Assembly: GCF_047501465.1 (NCBI RefSeq)
Contig: NZ_JAZDRL010000001.1
Span: 186,001 to 250,000 of the forward strand
Direction of reading: 5' to 3'
Origin: Pseudochelatococcus sp047501465
GTDB lineage: Bacteria > Pseudomonadota > Alphaproteobacteria > Rhizobiales > Beijerinckiaceae
DNA: 64,000 bases
Positions 26,133 through 35,585 of this stretch are shown piece by piece. Both the position numbers and the translations under genes were made by a program. Below the pieces are notes generated by a model, which worked only from the letters and a program-made list of their open reading frames with translations, had not been told where the DNA came from and searched no databases. How positions within the stretch are numbered: position 1 is the stretch's first letter; the number at the start of each line of letters is the position of its first letter.

Positions 26133-26601
26133 TTCCGCCTACCGTGTTTGGCTAAATAGTATTAAAGAGAATAAATTTGCGAATATATGATATAAATTGA
26201 TATATATTCGACATATAATTCATTATCAGCATGTTAATTTTGGGTCTATGGGGATTACATTAAATGCAATTCATTTTTGTTCGACAATAATGTCGTTATA
26301 TACGCATATTTGACGTGTATTCATGCGAATTTATTGCGTCTATGTTCTTTGCCGCAGATGTCTGGTGGGATAAACATAGCTTCGGGGGTTATGGAAAGCG
26401 GGACGTGGGCGTTGACCAACCGTCTCGTCTCCGATAATGACAGGGCGCCCGGTTAGCGTTGCTTCCGGTCTTTTTGTGTTAGCTGCTGTGATGATTTTGT
26501 GCCGCCATGGCGCATATGGGCCACTGGCGCTGCCAAATATCCTAGTGCGGGCCTCTTTGTAGGCTCGTTTGCGTTCAACCTATGTTGAGTGAACACCTTA
26601 T
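26133..26601. other. AT-rich divergent promoter region with dyads
   Basis: A 469-base gap between divergent genes. It holds a perfect CGAATATAT / ATATATTCG inverted repeat (26180-26210) and CGACA-ATAA-TGTCG (26282-26295) within very AT-rich DNA, likely promoters and operators for both sides. No open frame of interest was found. Confidence 0.45.
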
Positions 26602-27411
26602 ATGTCCCTAAATCCCACCGCCAAAGACTGGCGCCTTTCGGCCAATGATTTTGCGCGCGGCATGAAATCCTGGCAGATATGGGCCTTGATGGGCGTCAGT
26701 GATATTCGGCAGCGCTATAAGCGCTCACGTTTTGGCCAGTTCTGGATCACGCTGTCGATGGCAGTGTTTGTCGCTGGTATCGGTCTTGTCTTCTCGCTGC
26801 TGTTTAAGCAGCCAGTGGCCGAATATGTGCCTTACCTTGCGGTCAACTACATCATTTGGACCTTCATGGCGGGCATCGTGTCCGACAGCTCGACGGCTTT
26901 TACACAAGGCACGGTATTCCTGCGACAGGATAATTTACCGAAAACGGTTTTTGTGATGCGGGTGATCGTGCGCAATCTGATTGCGCTGGCTCATAACATC
27001 GTGATCGTCCCACCTGTTTTCATCTTGTTCGGAGTGAAGCCCGCATGGGCTACTTTCCTGATGATTCCAGGTTTCATGCTGATGCTGGTTGCGGCGTTTC
27101 TGGTTACGATGTTGTGCGGCATTTTGTGTACGCGTTTCCGTGACTTGCCACAGATCATCGCCAATCTGCTGCAGCTTGCCTTTTTCATGACCCCCATCAT
27201 GTGGCGCGCTGATCAGCTTGGTGAAAATGGCTGGTGGGTAACGCATCTCAACCCGTTTGCAATTTTCATGCGCATTGTTGCTGATCCGATCCGTGGTCAT
27301 GTGCCAGATGTTGCCGATTATGTATCGGCATTGATCGTCATCGCAGGATTGCTGGCCATAACCTGGCCAATGTTCGCGCGCTTCCGCTCGCGCATTGTAT
27401 ACTGGCTGTGA
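26602..27411 (+). CDS. Polysaccharide ABC exporter permease (Wzm/KpsM-like)
   Basis: A 269-residue ABC-2 type permease with six hydrophobic helices. The N-terminal SDIRQRYKRSRFGQFWITLS is the cytoplasmic gate motif typical of Wzm/RfbA-type exporters of lipid-linked polysaccharides, and FFMTPIMWRADQL is the conserved segment near the fifth helix. It is followed after six bases by its ATPase. Such pairs carry a complete chain across the inner membrane, in contrast to the Wzx/Wzy route encoded upstream. The substrate may be a second polysaccharide. Confidence 0.88.
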   Translation: MSLNPTAKDWRLSANDFARGMKSWQIWALMGVSDIRQRYKRSRFGQFWITLSMAVFVAGIGLVFSLLFKQPVAEYVPYLAVNYIIWTFMAGIVSDSSTAFTQGTVFLRQDNLPKTVFVMRVIVRNLIALAHNIVIVPPVFILFGVKPAWATFLMIPGFMLMLVAAFLVTMLCGILCTRFRDLPQIIANLLQLAFFMTPIMWRADQLGENGWWVTHLNPFAIFMRIVADPIRGHVPDVADYVSALIVIAGLLAITWPMFARFRSRIVYWL

Positions 27412-27417
27412 GGCAAA

Positions 27418-28218
27418 ATGGCGCAAATTGACATCAAAGGCAAAGCGAAGAGCACTATTTTGCCATCCATCAATCTCGTTAACGCGACTGTTGAGTTTCC
27501 GATTTACAACGCGCGTGGGCGTTCTATTCGCTCTACGCTGTTGCAGCGTGTTGGCGGCACAGTCAGCACCGAGGCGGATGGCGTTACGGTAACGGCGCTG
27601 CGCGATGTAACGCTTTCGCTTAATCATGGCGATCGGCTGGCGATCGTTGGTCACAACGGTGCAGGTAAGTCGACGCTGCTGCGCGTATTTACTGGTGCTT
27701 ATGAGCCCTCCAGCGGTTCTGCGCAGGTTGTGGGCAAGGTAGCTTCGCTGCTCGACATCACCATGGGCATGGACCCGGAATTGACCGGCGCAGAAAACAT
27801 CATCCTGCGCGGTGTTTTCATCGGCATGAGCCTTGAAGAGGCGCGTAACTCGATCCCGGAAGTTGCAGCATTTTCCGAGCTTGGGGATTACGTCAATTTG
27901 CCAATGCGCACCTATTCAAGCGGCATGACGCTTCGGCTTGCTTTCGCCATTTCGACGGCGAAATCGCCGGACATCCTGCTGCTTGATGAGCTGATCAGTG
28001 TAGGCGACAGCGGATTTGCGGCAAAGGCGCGCGAGCGGATTGAGCGGATGATGAATGGCGCCAGCATCCTGGTGCTGGCTTCGCATGATCCCCACACGCT
28101 GCGCAAATACTGCAACCGCGCAGTCATGCTATCAGAAGGGCGCATCGTTGCTGAGGGTTCGGTTGATGACGTACTCAAGGCTTATGGCGCTGATGATGAA
28201 GTAGACGGCTCGCTATAA
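27418..28218 (+). CDS. Polysaccharide ABC exporter ATPase (Wzt/KpsT-like)
   Basis: A 266-residue ABC ATPase: Walker A VGHNGAGKSTLLRVF, signature YSSGMTLRLAFAIST, Walker B DILLLDELISVGD, and a switch histidine in LVLASHDPHTLRKY. The N-terminal extension (VNATVEFPIYNARGRSIRST) is characteristic of the Wzt/TagH group. There is no C-terminal carbohydrate-binding domain, so it is the short form like KpsT. It is translated with the permease directly upstream and closed by a terminator. Confidence 0.9.
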   Translation: MAQIDIKGKAKSTILPSINLVNATVEFPIYNARGRSIRSTLLQRVGGTVSTEADGVTVTALRDVTLSLNHGDRLAIVGHNGAGKSTLLRVFTGAYEPSSGSAQVVGKVASLLDITMGMDPELTGAENIILRGVFIGMSLEEARNSIPEVAAFSELGDYVNLPMRTYSSGMTLRLAFAISTAKSPDILLLDELISVGDSGFAAKARERIERMMNGASILVLASHDPHTLRKYCNRAVMLSEGRIVAEGSVDDVLKAYGADDEVDGSL

Positions 28219-28244
28219 GCGCGCTGTTTGCATCTTGCCAATCA

Positions 28245-28275
28245 CGCGCCCCGTCTTCCGGCTGGGCGCGTTTTT
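28245..28275 (+). terminator. Rho-independent terminator after the Wzt-like gene
   Basis: Stem CGCGCCC / GGGCGCG with a 12-base loop, followed by TTTTT. A second small hairpin, CCCGCC / GGCGGG, encloses the manC stop codon just beyond. Confidence 0.85.
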
Positions 28276-28291
28276 ACCAGATTTGCCCGCC

Positions 28292-29743
28292 TTAATTGGC
28301 GGGTTTATCGTCTGTGCGGGCGTAAATGTCTTCAATGCGTACGATGTCGTCCTCGCCCAAATATGGGCCGGATTGTACTTCGATCAGATTGAGAGGCAAT
28401 TTGCCCGGATTTTCCAGCCTGTGGACGCAACCAAGGGGCAGGAAGATTGATTCGTTTTCACGCAACAGCACCTGTTCATCATTGCGTGTAACGAGGGCTG
28501 TTCCGTTCACCACAACCCAATGTTCTGCGCGATGGAAGTGCTTCTGCAGTGAAAGTTTTGCGCCTGGGTTGACGGTAATGCGCTTGACCTGAAAACGCTC
28601 GCCAGTGTGGATGGACTGGTAGTACCCCCAAGGTCGATGTACCTGAACCGTCTTCGTTGCAGCGGCATGGCCATTCTTGCGCAGACGCTCAACGAGCAAC
28701 TTCACATCCTGATCGCGGTCCTTGCGTGTCACAAGCACCACGTCCGGCGTGGCGACGACGACGAGATCTTCAACGCCAAGAGCTGCAATCAGCTGCCCTT
28801 CGCCGCGGAGATAACAGCCCTTGGCCTCAACAGCGACCACATCACCGACGAGCGCATTATTATCGGCGTCCTTTTTGTCAATCGCCCAAAGTGCCGACCA
28901 GCTACCGACATCTGTCCAGCCGCAGTTGGTAGGGGTGACGACGGCAAGTTCGGTCTTTTCCATCACTGCATAATCAATGGCGATGGAGGGGCTTTCCGCA
29001 AAGCTGGCCTCATCCAGACGGATAAAGTCGAGATCCTCGCGCGCTCCATCGATCGCCTTGCAGCAGGCTGAGAGCACTTCAGGCGCCAGGCGCTCAAGCT
29101 CTTTCAGGAATACATTCGCTGGCAGAAGGAAGATAGCGCTGTTCCATAGATAATCGCCGGAAGCGATGTAGCTACGCGCGGTTTCCGCATCGGGTTTTTC
29201 GACAAAGCGCTGTACTGCAAAGGTGCCGGGCACATCAGTTTCACGTGCACTGCGCTGGATGTAACCATAACCGGTGGCCGGCTCAGTAGGCTCTACGCCA
29301 AACAGCACAAAGTGCCCAGCCTGGGCAGCGGGCAGACTTTTGCGGATAGCCTTTGTTAGCTTGTCTGGCTCCTGCACAACGTGATCTGCTGCGAGTAGCA
29401 AGATCAGGCCATTTTTATCGCGGCGTTTTTCGATGAGCGCTGCGGTTGCCGCAGCTGCAGTGGTATTCCGACCGACAGGTTCGAGCACAATGGTGGCATC
29501 ATTGATGCCAAGTTCGCGCAATTGTTCTGCAATTACAAAACGATGCTCGACATTGGCAATCACGATGGGAGCATTGAACATTTTGCGGTCAGCAACCCGC
29601 AATGCAGTTTCTTGCAGCATGGAGCGATCACTGGCGAGCGGTAGCAATTGTTTAGGAAACGTCTCGCGGGAGAGGGGCCATAAACGTGTTCCCGTGCCGC
29701 CAGAAAGAATAACAGGTGTAATCCGCCGCTCAATATCGCTCAT
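28292..29743 (-). CDS. manC: Mannose-1-phosphate guanylyltransferase / mannose-6-phosphate isomerase
   Basis: A 483-residue bifunctional enzyme making GDP-mannose. The N-terminal guanylyltransferase has the pyrophosphorylase signature PVILSGGTGTRLWPLSRETF and the FVEKPDAETA motif; the C-terminal cupin (VHRPWGYYQSIHTGERFQVK, LSLQKHFHRAEHWVVV) is the type II isomerase. The start at 29743 matches the normal length of about 480; the open frame runs 86 codons further upstream without family similarity. It supplies GDP-mannose, or GDP-fucose precursors, to the polysaccharide genes nearby, and is divergent from the dipeptide transporter operon. Confidence 0.93.
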   Translation of the reverse strand: MSDIERRITPVILSGGTGTRLWPLSRETFPKQLLPLASDRSMLQETALRVADRKMFNAPIVIANVEHRFVIAEQLRELGINDATIVLEPVGRNTTAAAATAALIEKRRDKNGLILLLAADHVVQEPDKLTKAIRKSLPAAQAGHFVLFGVEPTEPATGYGYIQRSARETDVPGTFAVQRFVEKPDAETARSYIASGDYLWNSAIFLLPANVFLKELERLAPEVLSACCKAIDGAREDLDFIRLDEASFAESPSIAIDYAVMEKTELAVVTPTNCGWTDVGSWSALWAIDKKDADNNALVGDVVAVEAKGCYLRGEGQLIAALGVEDLVVVATPDVVLVTRKDRDQDVKLLVERLRKNGHAAATKTVQVHRPWGYYQSIHTGERFQVKRITVNPGAKLSLQKHFHRAEHWVVVNGTALVTRNDEQVLLRENESIFLPLGCVHRLENPGKLPLNLIEVQSGPYLGEDDIVRIEDIYARTDDKPAN

Positions 29744-30037
29744 GTCGTGCCTGATGTTTGCTGTCAAACTTGTCTCCATGTTTAGCACAGCTTTTGACCT
29801 ATTGGAGAATCCTGTATTGCATACAATGCCGGATCCAGAGCGTTCTATTTCAATAGGGGTGAGCTTATCTGGGGGTATGCGCTGCTTCAGGATTGTGTGA
29901 TTATTACAGCTTGCTGCACATAATGGGGCAACAAGTTGCTTGCGTCTGGCTGCCTTTGTCGTGATAACGGCAACCGCAGGATGGCGTGTGATGCGGGGCA
30001 TGGCGCCTTTATCCGGCGAGAGGTTGGAGAGAGCAGA

Positions 30038-31528
30038 ATGGTAGCATGGCGCGCACTGCGACGGGGGATTGCTCTAACAGTGGCCTTCATGGCGCTGACA
30101 ATAGGGCCCACTATGGCTCAGCGCAGCGACATCACCATCGGCGTGCGTCTTGAACCCCCCCATCTTGATCCCACAGCAGGCGCGGCAGCAGCTATTGGCG
30201 AAATCACTTATGCCAATATTTATGAAGGGCTAACCCGAATCGATCGGAATGGCGAGGTAAAACCGGGCCTGGCTGATCGGTGGGAGGTCTCGGATGATGG
30301 GCGCGTTTATACGTTTCATCTGCGCCCAGGCATCTCATTTCATGATGGCAGTTCATTCGATGCGGATGACGCTAAATTCTCGCTGGATCGTGCTACCGCT
30401 GATGATAGCGTAAATCCGCAAAAGGCTTTACTTGAGCCAATTGAGGCAGTCGACATTATCGACCCACGTACGTTGCGCATTGAGCTGAAGCGTCCCACCT
30501 CACAGTTTCCATTCACACTTGGTCTGCCGGCTCTTGTCATGGTGGCAAAGGAAACTGCTGATAACAATAAAACCAATCCGAATGGAACGGGGCCTTTTCG
30601 GCTTGCGCGATGGTCCAAGGGCGATCGTGTGGATTTGGTGCGTAATGAGCGCTATTGGGGCGAAAAGCCAGCGCTGGCACGCGCCACCTTCCGTGTGATC
30701 GATGATCCTTCAGCTGCTTATGCTGCGATAATGGCTGGCAATATAGACGCTTACACGAATTATCCTGCACCGGAGAATGTGCCCCAGTTTCAGGCTGATC
30801 AGCGTTTTAAGGTTGTTATCGGTAATACTGAGGGCAAAACCGTGCTTGCCATTAACAATGGGCGCAAGCCGTTGGACGATATCCGCGTTCGCCGTGCCAT
30901 CTCTCACGCTATTGACCGTAAAGCAGTGATCGATGGTGCATTCTACGGCCTCGCGCAGCCTATCGGCTCGCATTATGCGCCGCAAAACAAAGGCTATGTC
31001 AATCTGACAGGGCGCTATCCTTACGATCCGGATGCAGCGCGTGCATTGCTGAAAGAGGCGGGCGTTTCAGATCTGCGGCTCCGCCTTGTATTACCACCAC
31101 CATCTTATGCGCGCCGCTCAGGCGAGATCATCGCCGCTCAGCTGCGGGATGTTGGCATTACAGCGGAAATTGTACCCGTTGAATGGGCGCAATGGCTCTC
31201 GGATGTGTTTCGCGAAAAGCGTTATGACCTCAGCATCATATCGCATGTAGAGCCGAATGATCTCGATATTTACGCGCGTGATGACTACTACTTCAACTAT
31301 CACAGCCCTGCTTATAAGGCGCTTTATGCATCACTGGTTGCCGAGCAGGATGAGGCGAAGCGGTATGATATTCTGCGCCGCATTCAGGAAATGCTTGCAG
31401 ATGATGCTGTGAATGGCTTCCTGTTCTTGTTTCCCAAAATCGGCATCTGGGACGCTAAGCTGCAGGGTTTATGGGAAAATGCCCCCGTTCCCGCTAACGA
31501 TCTGACTGAGGTCAAGTGGGAACACTGA
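30038..31528 (+). CDS. Periplasmic substrate-binding protein, dipeptide/oligopeptide ABC transporter
   Basis: A 496-residue family 5 solute-binding protein. After a signal peptide (GIALTVAFMALTIGPTMA) come the typical EPPHLDPTAGAAAAIGEITY and YEGLTRIDRNGEVKPGLADR blocks and the conserved GTGPFRLARWSKGDRVDLVR. The start at 30038 has a GGAGAG site; the frame is open for 34 codons upstream without a signal sequence. It heads a four-gene operon with two permeases and a fused double ATPase. Peptides are the usual substrate, but nickel, glutathione or opines are also carried by this family. Confidence 0.92.
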   Translation: MVAWRALRRGIALTVAFMALTIGPTMAQRSDITIGVRLEPPHLDPTAGAAAAIGEITYANIYEGLTRIDRNGEVKPGLADRWEVSDDGRVYTFHLRPGISFHDGSSFDADDAKFSLDRATADDSVNPQKALLEPIEAVDIIDPRTLRIELKRPTSQFPFTLGLPALVMVAKETADNNKTNPNGTGPFRLARWSKGDRVDLVRNERYWGEKPALARATFRVIDDPSAAYAAIMAGNIDAYTNYPAPENVPQFQADQRFKVVIGNTEGKTVLAINNGRKPLDDIRVRRAISHAIDRKAVIDGAFYGLAQPIGSHYAPQNKGYVNLTGRYPYDPDAARALLKEAGVSDLRLRLVLPPPSYARRSGEIIAAQLRDVGITAEIVPVEWAQWLSDVFREKRYDLSIISHVEPNDLDIYARDDYYFNYHSPAYKALYASLVAEQDEAKRYDILRRIQEMLADDAVNGFLFLFPKIGIWDAKLQGLWENAPVPANDLTEVKWEH

Positions 31529-31565
31529 TCGTATTCGTGTCCATTTCTGAGCCCGGATATCCGTC

Positions 31566-32513
31566 ATGATACGGGTGCTCGTGCGCGGGTTTGCGTCGCT
31601 TTTTCTGACACTTGTTGTGGCATCGGGCGTGGTATTCGCGGCCATGCAGGTATTGCCGGGGGATCCTGCTGAGGTCATGCTAGGCACTAATGCGAGCCCT
31701 GATACGCTTGCCGCACTGCGTGCCGAAATGGGGTTGGATCAGCCAGCCATCGTGCGTTATGGCGCTTGGGTGATAGGCTTTTTCACTGGTAATTTGGGCA
31801 TAAGCCACACCTATGCCGTGCCCGTTAGTGAGTTGGTCCGGGAGCGTCTTGCTGTCAGTCTTCCCCTGGCTTTCATGGCCATCATACTTACGGTGTTGAT
31901 TGCGTTGCCATTAGGAATAGTGGCTGCAGCGCGCCGCCATGGGCTTGTGGACCGTCTGGTGCTGCTCGTGACGCAAATCGGTATTGCTGTGCCTAATTTC
32001 TGGCTTGCGATCCTGCTTGTGCTTGTTTTTGCCATTACGCTGCGTCTATTGCCGTCGGGCGGCTTTCCAGGCTGGGGGGCTGGTTTCATACCCGCTTTGG
32101 CTGCGCTTGTTTTACCAGCCATCGCATTGGCTTTGCCTCAGGGGGCGATTCTTACGCAGGTAATGCGCTCTAGCCTGATTGACGCGCTCGGTCAGGATTA
32201 CATCCGCACAGCACGTGCCAAAGGGCTTACGCAGATAGAAACATTGCGCCGTCATGCGTTGCGTAATGCGCTTTTACCTGTGTTGACGGTATTGGGTTTG
32301 CAATTCTCGTTTTTGCTTGCTGGCACAATCATCATTGAGAATGTGTTTTACCTGCCTGGTTTGGGACGTCTGATTTTTCAGGCCATCAACCAGCGTGATC
32401 TTATTGTGGTGCAGAGTGTTGCGATGCTGTTGGTGGCGAGTGTTGTTATCGTCAACTTCCTCGTCAACCTGACCTATGCACTGGTTGATCCGCGCTTGCG
32501 GAGGCTGTCGTGA
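31566..32513 (+). CDS. ABC permease, DppB type
   Basis: A 315-residue inner-membrane permease with six helices. The N-terminus (GVVFAAMQVLPGDPAEVMLG) and the cytoplasmic coupling loop DYIRTARAKGLTQIETLRRH are diagnostic of the DppB group. The gene overlaps the next permease by four bases (GTGA). It pairs with the DppC-type protein to form the channel. Confidence 0.93.
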   Translation: MIRVLVRGFASLFLTLVVASGVVFAAMQVLPGDPAEVMLGTNASPDTLAALRAEMGLDQPAIVRYGAWVIGFFTGNLGISHTYAVPVSELVRERLAVSLPLAFMAIILTVLIALPLGIVAAARRHGLVDRLVLLVTQIGIAVPNFWLAILLVLVFAITLRLLPSGGFPGWGAGFIPALAALVLPAIALALPQGAILTQVMRSSLIDALGQDYIRTARAKGLTQIETLRRHALRNALLPVLTVLGLQFSFLLAGTIIIENVFYLPGLGRLIFQAINQRDLIVVQSVAMLLVASVVIVNFLVNLTYALVDPRLRRLS

Positions 32514-33319
32514 ACCGTCAGCTTTATACGGGATTGATCATTGTTTTAGGGATTGGGGCATGTGCTTTGCTTTCGCTTGCGTGGACCCCCTATAATCCGC
32601 TTGTGCTCAATATTCCCGACAAGTTTGCCGAACCAAGCCTTTCCCATTGGTTGGGCACCGATCAACTGGGGCGTGATGTTCTGTCACTGATTATGCGTGG
32701 AGCTGTTGGGTCGGTGAGCGTGGCCTTGATTGCGGTTCTGCTTGGTCTGATGGTCGGCGTGCCGCTCGGAATGCTGGCGGCGCAACGCCGGGGTCTGAGT
32801 GGTAATATCGTCATGCGCATGAGCGATTTTCTGTTTGCCTTCCCGACGCTTATCACGGCCATTCTGCTGCGTGAGATCGTGGGGCCGGGCGTGATAAATG
32901 CGGCGGTTGCGATTGGTTTGTTCAATGTGCCTGTGTTCGCCCGCGTTACCTACAGCGCGGCGCTACCAATCTGGGGCAGTAGCTATGTGCTGGCAGCGCG
33001 TGTGGCTGGTCGAGAGAGTATCTGGATTGGAGGTGCGCACGTGCTTCCTAATATCGCCAATACGCTGATTGTGCAGGCAACAATCCAGCTATCTCTGGGC
33101 GTGCTGGCGGAGGCCTCATTATCGTATATTGGCCTTGGCGTTCAACCGCCACAGCCAAGTTGGGGGCGTATGCTGTTTGAAGCGCAAACCCTCATGGCGA
33201 TCAGTCCACGCCTTGCCATTGTGCCAGGGCTTGCCATTGTTATCACGGTTCTGGGCCTGAATCTCACAGGGCAGGGACTGCGCCAGGCGCTCGACCCACG
33301 CAGGGAGAGCCGGTCGTGA
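32510..33319 (+). CDS. ABC permease, DppC type
   Basis: A 269-residue permease. HWLGTDQLGRDVLSLIMRGA is the strongly conserved DppC periplasmic motif, and the coupling region YVLAARVAGRESIWIGGAHV follows the usual EAA pattern. It starts with GTG, overlapping the DppB-type stop, and its own stop overlaps the GTG of the ATPase gene, so the whole operon is translationally coupled. Confidence 0.93.
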   Translation: MNRQLYTGLIIVLGIGACALLSLAWTPYNPLVLNIPDKFAEPSLSHWLGTDQLGRDVLSLIMRGAVGSVSVALIAVLLGLMVGVPLGMLAAQRRGLSGNIVMRMSDFLFAFPTLITAILLREIVGPGVINAAVAIGLFNVPVFARVTYSAALPIWGSSYVLAARVAGRESIWIGGAHVLPNIANTLIVQATIQLSLGVLAEASLSYIGLGVQPPQPSWGRMLFEAQTLMAISPRLAIVPGLAIVITVLGLNLTGQGLRQALDPRRESRS

Positions 33320-34917
33320 CCATCCTCACCGTCGATGATCTAAATGTTACAATGAGTAGCCGCCCTATTCTACGAAGGGTGAGTTTCACTCTGGCATGTG
33401 GTGAGACGTTAGGTATTGTTGGTGCGTCGGGATCAGGAAAATCCATGACAGCCCTGACATTGATGCGCCTGCTTCCGGAAGGCGCGCATGCACAGGGACG
33501 CATAACATTTGCGGATGAGGACCTGCTTGCGCTCGATGAAGCTGCGATGTGCAAACTACGCGGCAAGCGCATCGGCATGGTGTTTCAAGAACCGATGACG
33601 GCGCTCAATCCCTTGATGACCATTGGTGATCAAGTGGCAGAAGGTATTCGCGCTCATCGTCATGTTTCGCGTGGCGATGCTCAGTTGCAAGCAAATGAAG
33701 TGCTGGGCCGCGTTGGGCTTGATCCAGCATATGTGTCGCCGGGACGTTATCCGCATGAGCTTTCTGGTGGGCAGCGTCAGCGCGTTGTGATTGCAATGGC
33801 AATAGCCATGAAGCCAGATTTAATCATCGCTGATGAGCCCACAACCGCACTTGATGTTACAACGCAGGCGCAAATTCTTGATTTGTTACGCGATATCGTG
33901 CGTACAGAGGGGCCTGGCCTGCTTCTGATCTCCCATGATCTGGCGGTTGTTGGCAGTATGGCGGATCGTATTGCGGTGATGCATGAAGGCGAGATCGTCG
34001 AAACGGGAATTGTGAAAGACTTCGCCAGACAAGTGAAGCACCCGGTCACCCGCACCTTATTCGCCTCCGCAAAGTATACGCCCACGTCCTCCCCGCATTT
34101 TCTGGTGGGCGATCATGAATCTGTTCCCTTGCTGGAAGCAGAGGGGGTTGTGAAACGATACCCATTAGCCCGGGCACATTTGTTTGCGAAGCGGCCCTAC
34201 AAGTATGCGCTTGAGGGCGTAAGCCTTTCATTGCATGCGGGCGAGAGCATTGCGCTTATTGGCGAATCCGGCTCTGGAAAATCCACGTTATCGCGGCTTT
34301 TGCTTGGCATTGAGACCCCTGACGCAGGCCGTGTTACCTACCGTGGGCAGGCTTTGGCACGGGCTGATGGGGCAACGCTCCGCGCGATGCGCCGGGATGT
34401 ACAAGCGGTTTTTCAGGATCCATATACTTCGCTTGATCCGCATAAGAGAGCGGGCTGGATTATCGGCGAACCGCTGCACATGGTTCCAGAGTTTGCAGTT
34501 GATGCTGAGGATCGTATTGCGGCAGCGCTTACAGAAGTTGGCCTGTCGCCGGATGATGCGCGAAAGTACCCGCATGCTTTTTCCGGTGGTCAGCGGCAAC
34601 GCATCGCCTTGGCGCGGGCGCTGATTACGCGGCCGCGTTTTCTCATTCTCGATGAGCCGGTGTCATCGCTAGATGTCACTGTGCGAGGGCAGATACTCGA
34701 TCTGTTAGCTGAGCTACGCGAGCGGCATGCTTTGGGTTACCTGTTCATCACCCATGATTTGCGTGTGGTAGATGCCATCGCCGAGCGCGTTGCTGTCATG
34801 TATCGCGGACAGATCGTAGAGGAGGGGGCAGCGAAGGACGTTCTGCGTGCTCCGCAACATAGCTACACCCGCGCATTGCTTAATTCTGTTCCGGATATCA
34901 GCCTGATTGCTTCCTGA
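33316..34917 (+). CDS. Fused double ABC ATPase (DppD-DppF type)
   Basis: A 533-residue protein with two complete ABC domains in tandem, replacing the separate DppD and DppF subunits. Domain 1: Walker A GIVGASGSGKSMTAL, signature ELSGGQRQRVVIAM, Walker B LIIADEPTTALD. Domain 2 from about residue 270: Walker A ALIGESGSGKSTLSRL, signature FSGGQRQRIALARAL, Walker B FLILDEPVSSLD. Both halves keep the catalytic glutamate. It starts with a GTG overlapping the upstream stop. Its 3' end overlaps the convergent L,D-transpeptidase gene by 20 bases. Confidence 0.94.
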   Translation: MTILTVDDLNVTMSSRPILRRVSFTLACGETLGIVGASGSGKSMTALTLMRLLPEGAHAQGRITFADEDLLALDEAAMCKLRGKRIGMVFQEPMTALNPLMTIGDQVAEGIRAHRHVSRGDAQLQANEVLGRVGLDPAYVSPGRYPHELSGGQRQRVVIAMAIAMKPDLIIADEPTTALDVTTQAQILDLLRDIVRTEGPGLLLISHDLAVVGSMADRIAVMHEGEIVETGIVKDFARQVKHPVTRTLFASAKYTPTSSPHFLVGDHESVPLLEAEGVVKRYPLARAHLFAKRPYKYALEGVSLSLHAGESIALIGESGSGKSTLSRLLLGIETPDAGRVTYRGQALARADGATLRAMRRDVQAVFQDPYTSLDPHKRAGWIIGEPLHMVPEFAVDAEDRIAAALTEVGLSPDDARKYPHAFSGGQRQRIALARALITRPRFLILDEPVSSLDVTVRGQILDLLAELRERHALGYLFITHDLRVVDAIAERVAVMYRGQIVEEGAAKDVLRAPQHSYTRALLNSVPDISLIAS

Positions 34918-35464
34918 CCGGCTTTGCATCTGAACCGACAATGATTCTGGTGTGTGGTCCTATCACACTTAGAAAACGCTGTGCCAGATGGCGCGGAATG
35001 GCGATGCATCCTTCAGTGGGGCCGAAATTATCCTTGGCGATATGCAGAAATATGGCACTGCCACGCCCGTGGATGCGGGGGCGCATATTCCAGCCAAGAT
35101 CGAGTACAATGTCGTAGAGATGATCGTCGCGCCACATCTTCTCATGCCGGGCAGTGAAGGGCCGTGTAACGTGGCGATTATAGCTGCGATGCGAAACATC
35201 ATCACACCAGCCATCGGATTGTCGCATCGCACGCATCGGCACGGCGGTGTTGGGTCTGCGCACTTTATCAGCGCGATAAAATCCTAGCACGGGGTGGTGT
35301 GTTCCAAGAGGGGTTGCGCCGTCGCCCTCACGTTTTTTATGGGTGGTCGCACCCGCACCCAGCGCGCATGGAATCACCATATTGCCTGCAATGATGCGCC
35401 CGCGCCGAGGGTTGGAGACCTCAGGAAACACGTTGATACGTGACAGGGTTCTGGTTTTTAACAT
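34898..35464 (-). CDS. L,D-transpeptidase catalytic (YkuD) domain protein
   Basis: A 188-residue protein of the YkuD fold. The catalytic block is SAIFLHIAKDNFGPTEGCIA, with His141 and nucleophile Cys153 in place of the common HGxx...SHGC form, as found in the compact proteobacterial YkuD proteins. The N-terminal part (AGNMVIPCALGAGATTHKKR, then GDGATPLGTHHPVLGF) matches that subgroup. There is no obvious signal peptide, which leaves open whether it works on periplasmic peptidoglycan or elsewhere. It is convergent with, and overlaps, the dipeptide transporter operon. Confidence 0.82.
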   Translation of the reverse strand: MLKTRTLSRINVFPEVSNPRRGRIIAGNMVIPCALGAGATTHKKREGDGATPLGTHHPVLGFYRADKVRRPNTAVPMRAMRQSDGWCDDVSHRSYNRHVTRPFTARHEKMWRDDHLYDIVLDLGWNMRPRIHGRGSAIFLHIAKDNFGPTEGCIAIPRHLAQRFLSVIGPHTRIIVGSDAKPVRKQSG

Positions 35465-35585
35465 TGCATTTGTTCCACGGGTCCGGTTGCCCGATTGAGA
35501 TGGTAGAGGTATGGATTGTAACGTGCCTTCGTTCAGCCACCCTTAACGGTATTATATTCCTCAAGGTTTTGGAGAACACACGCGG

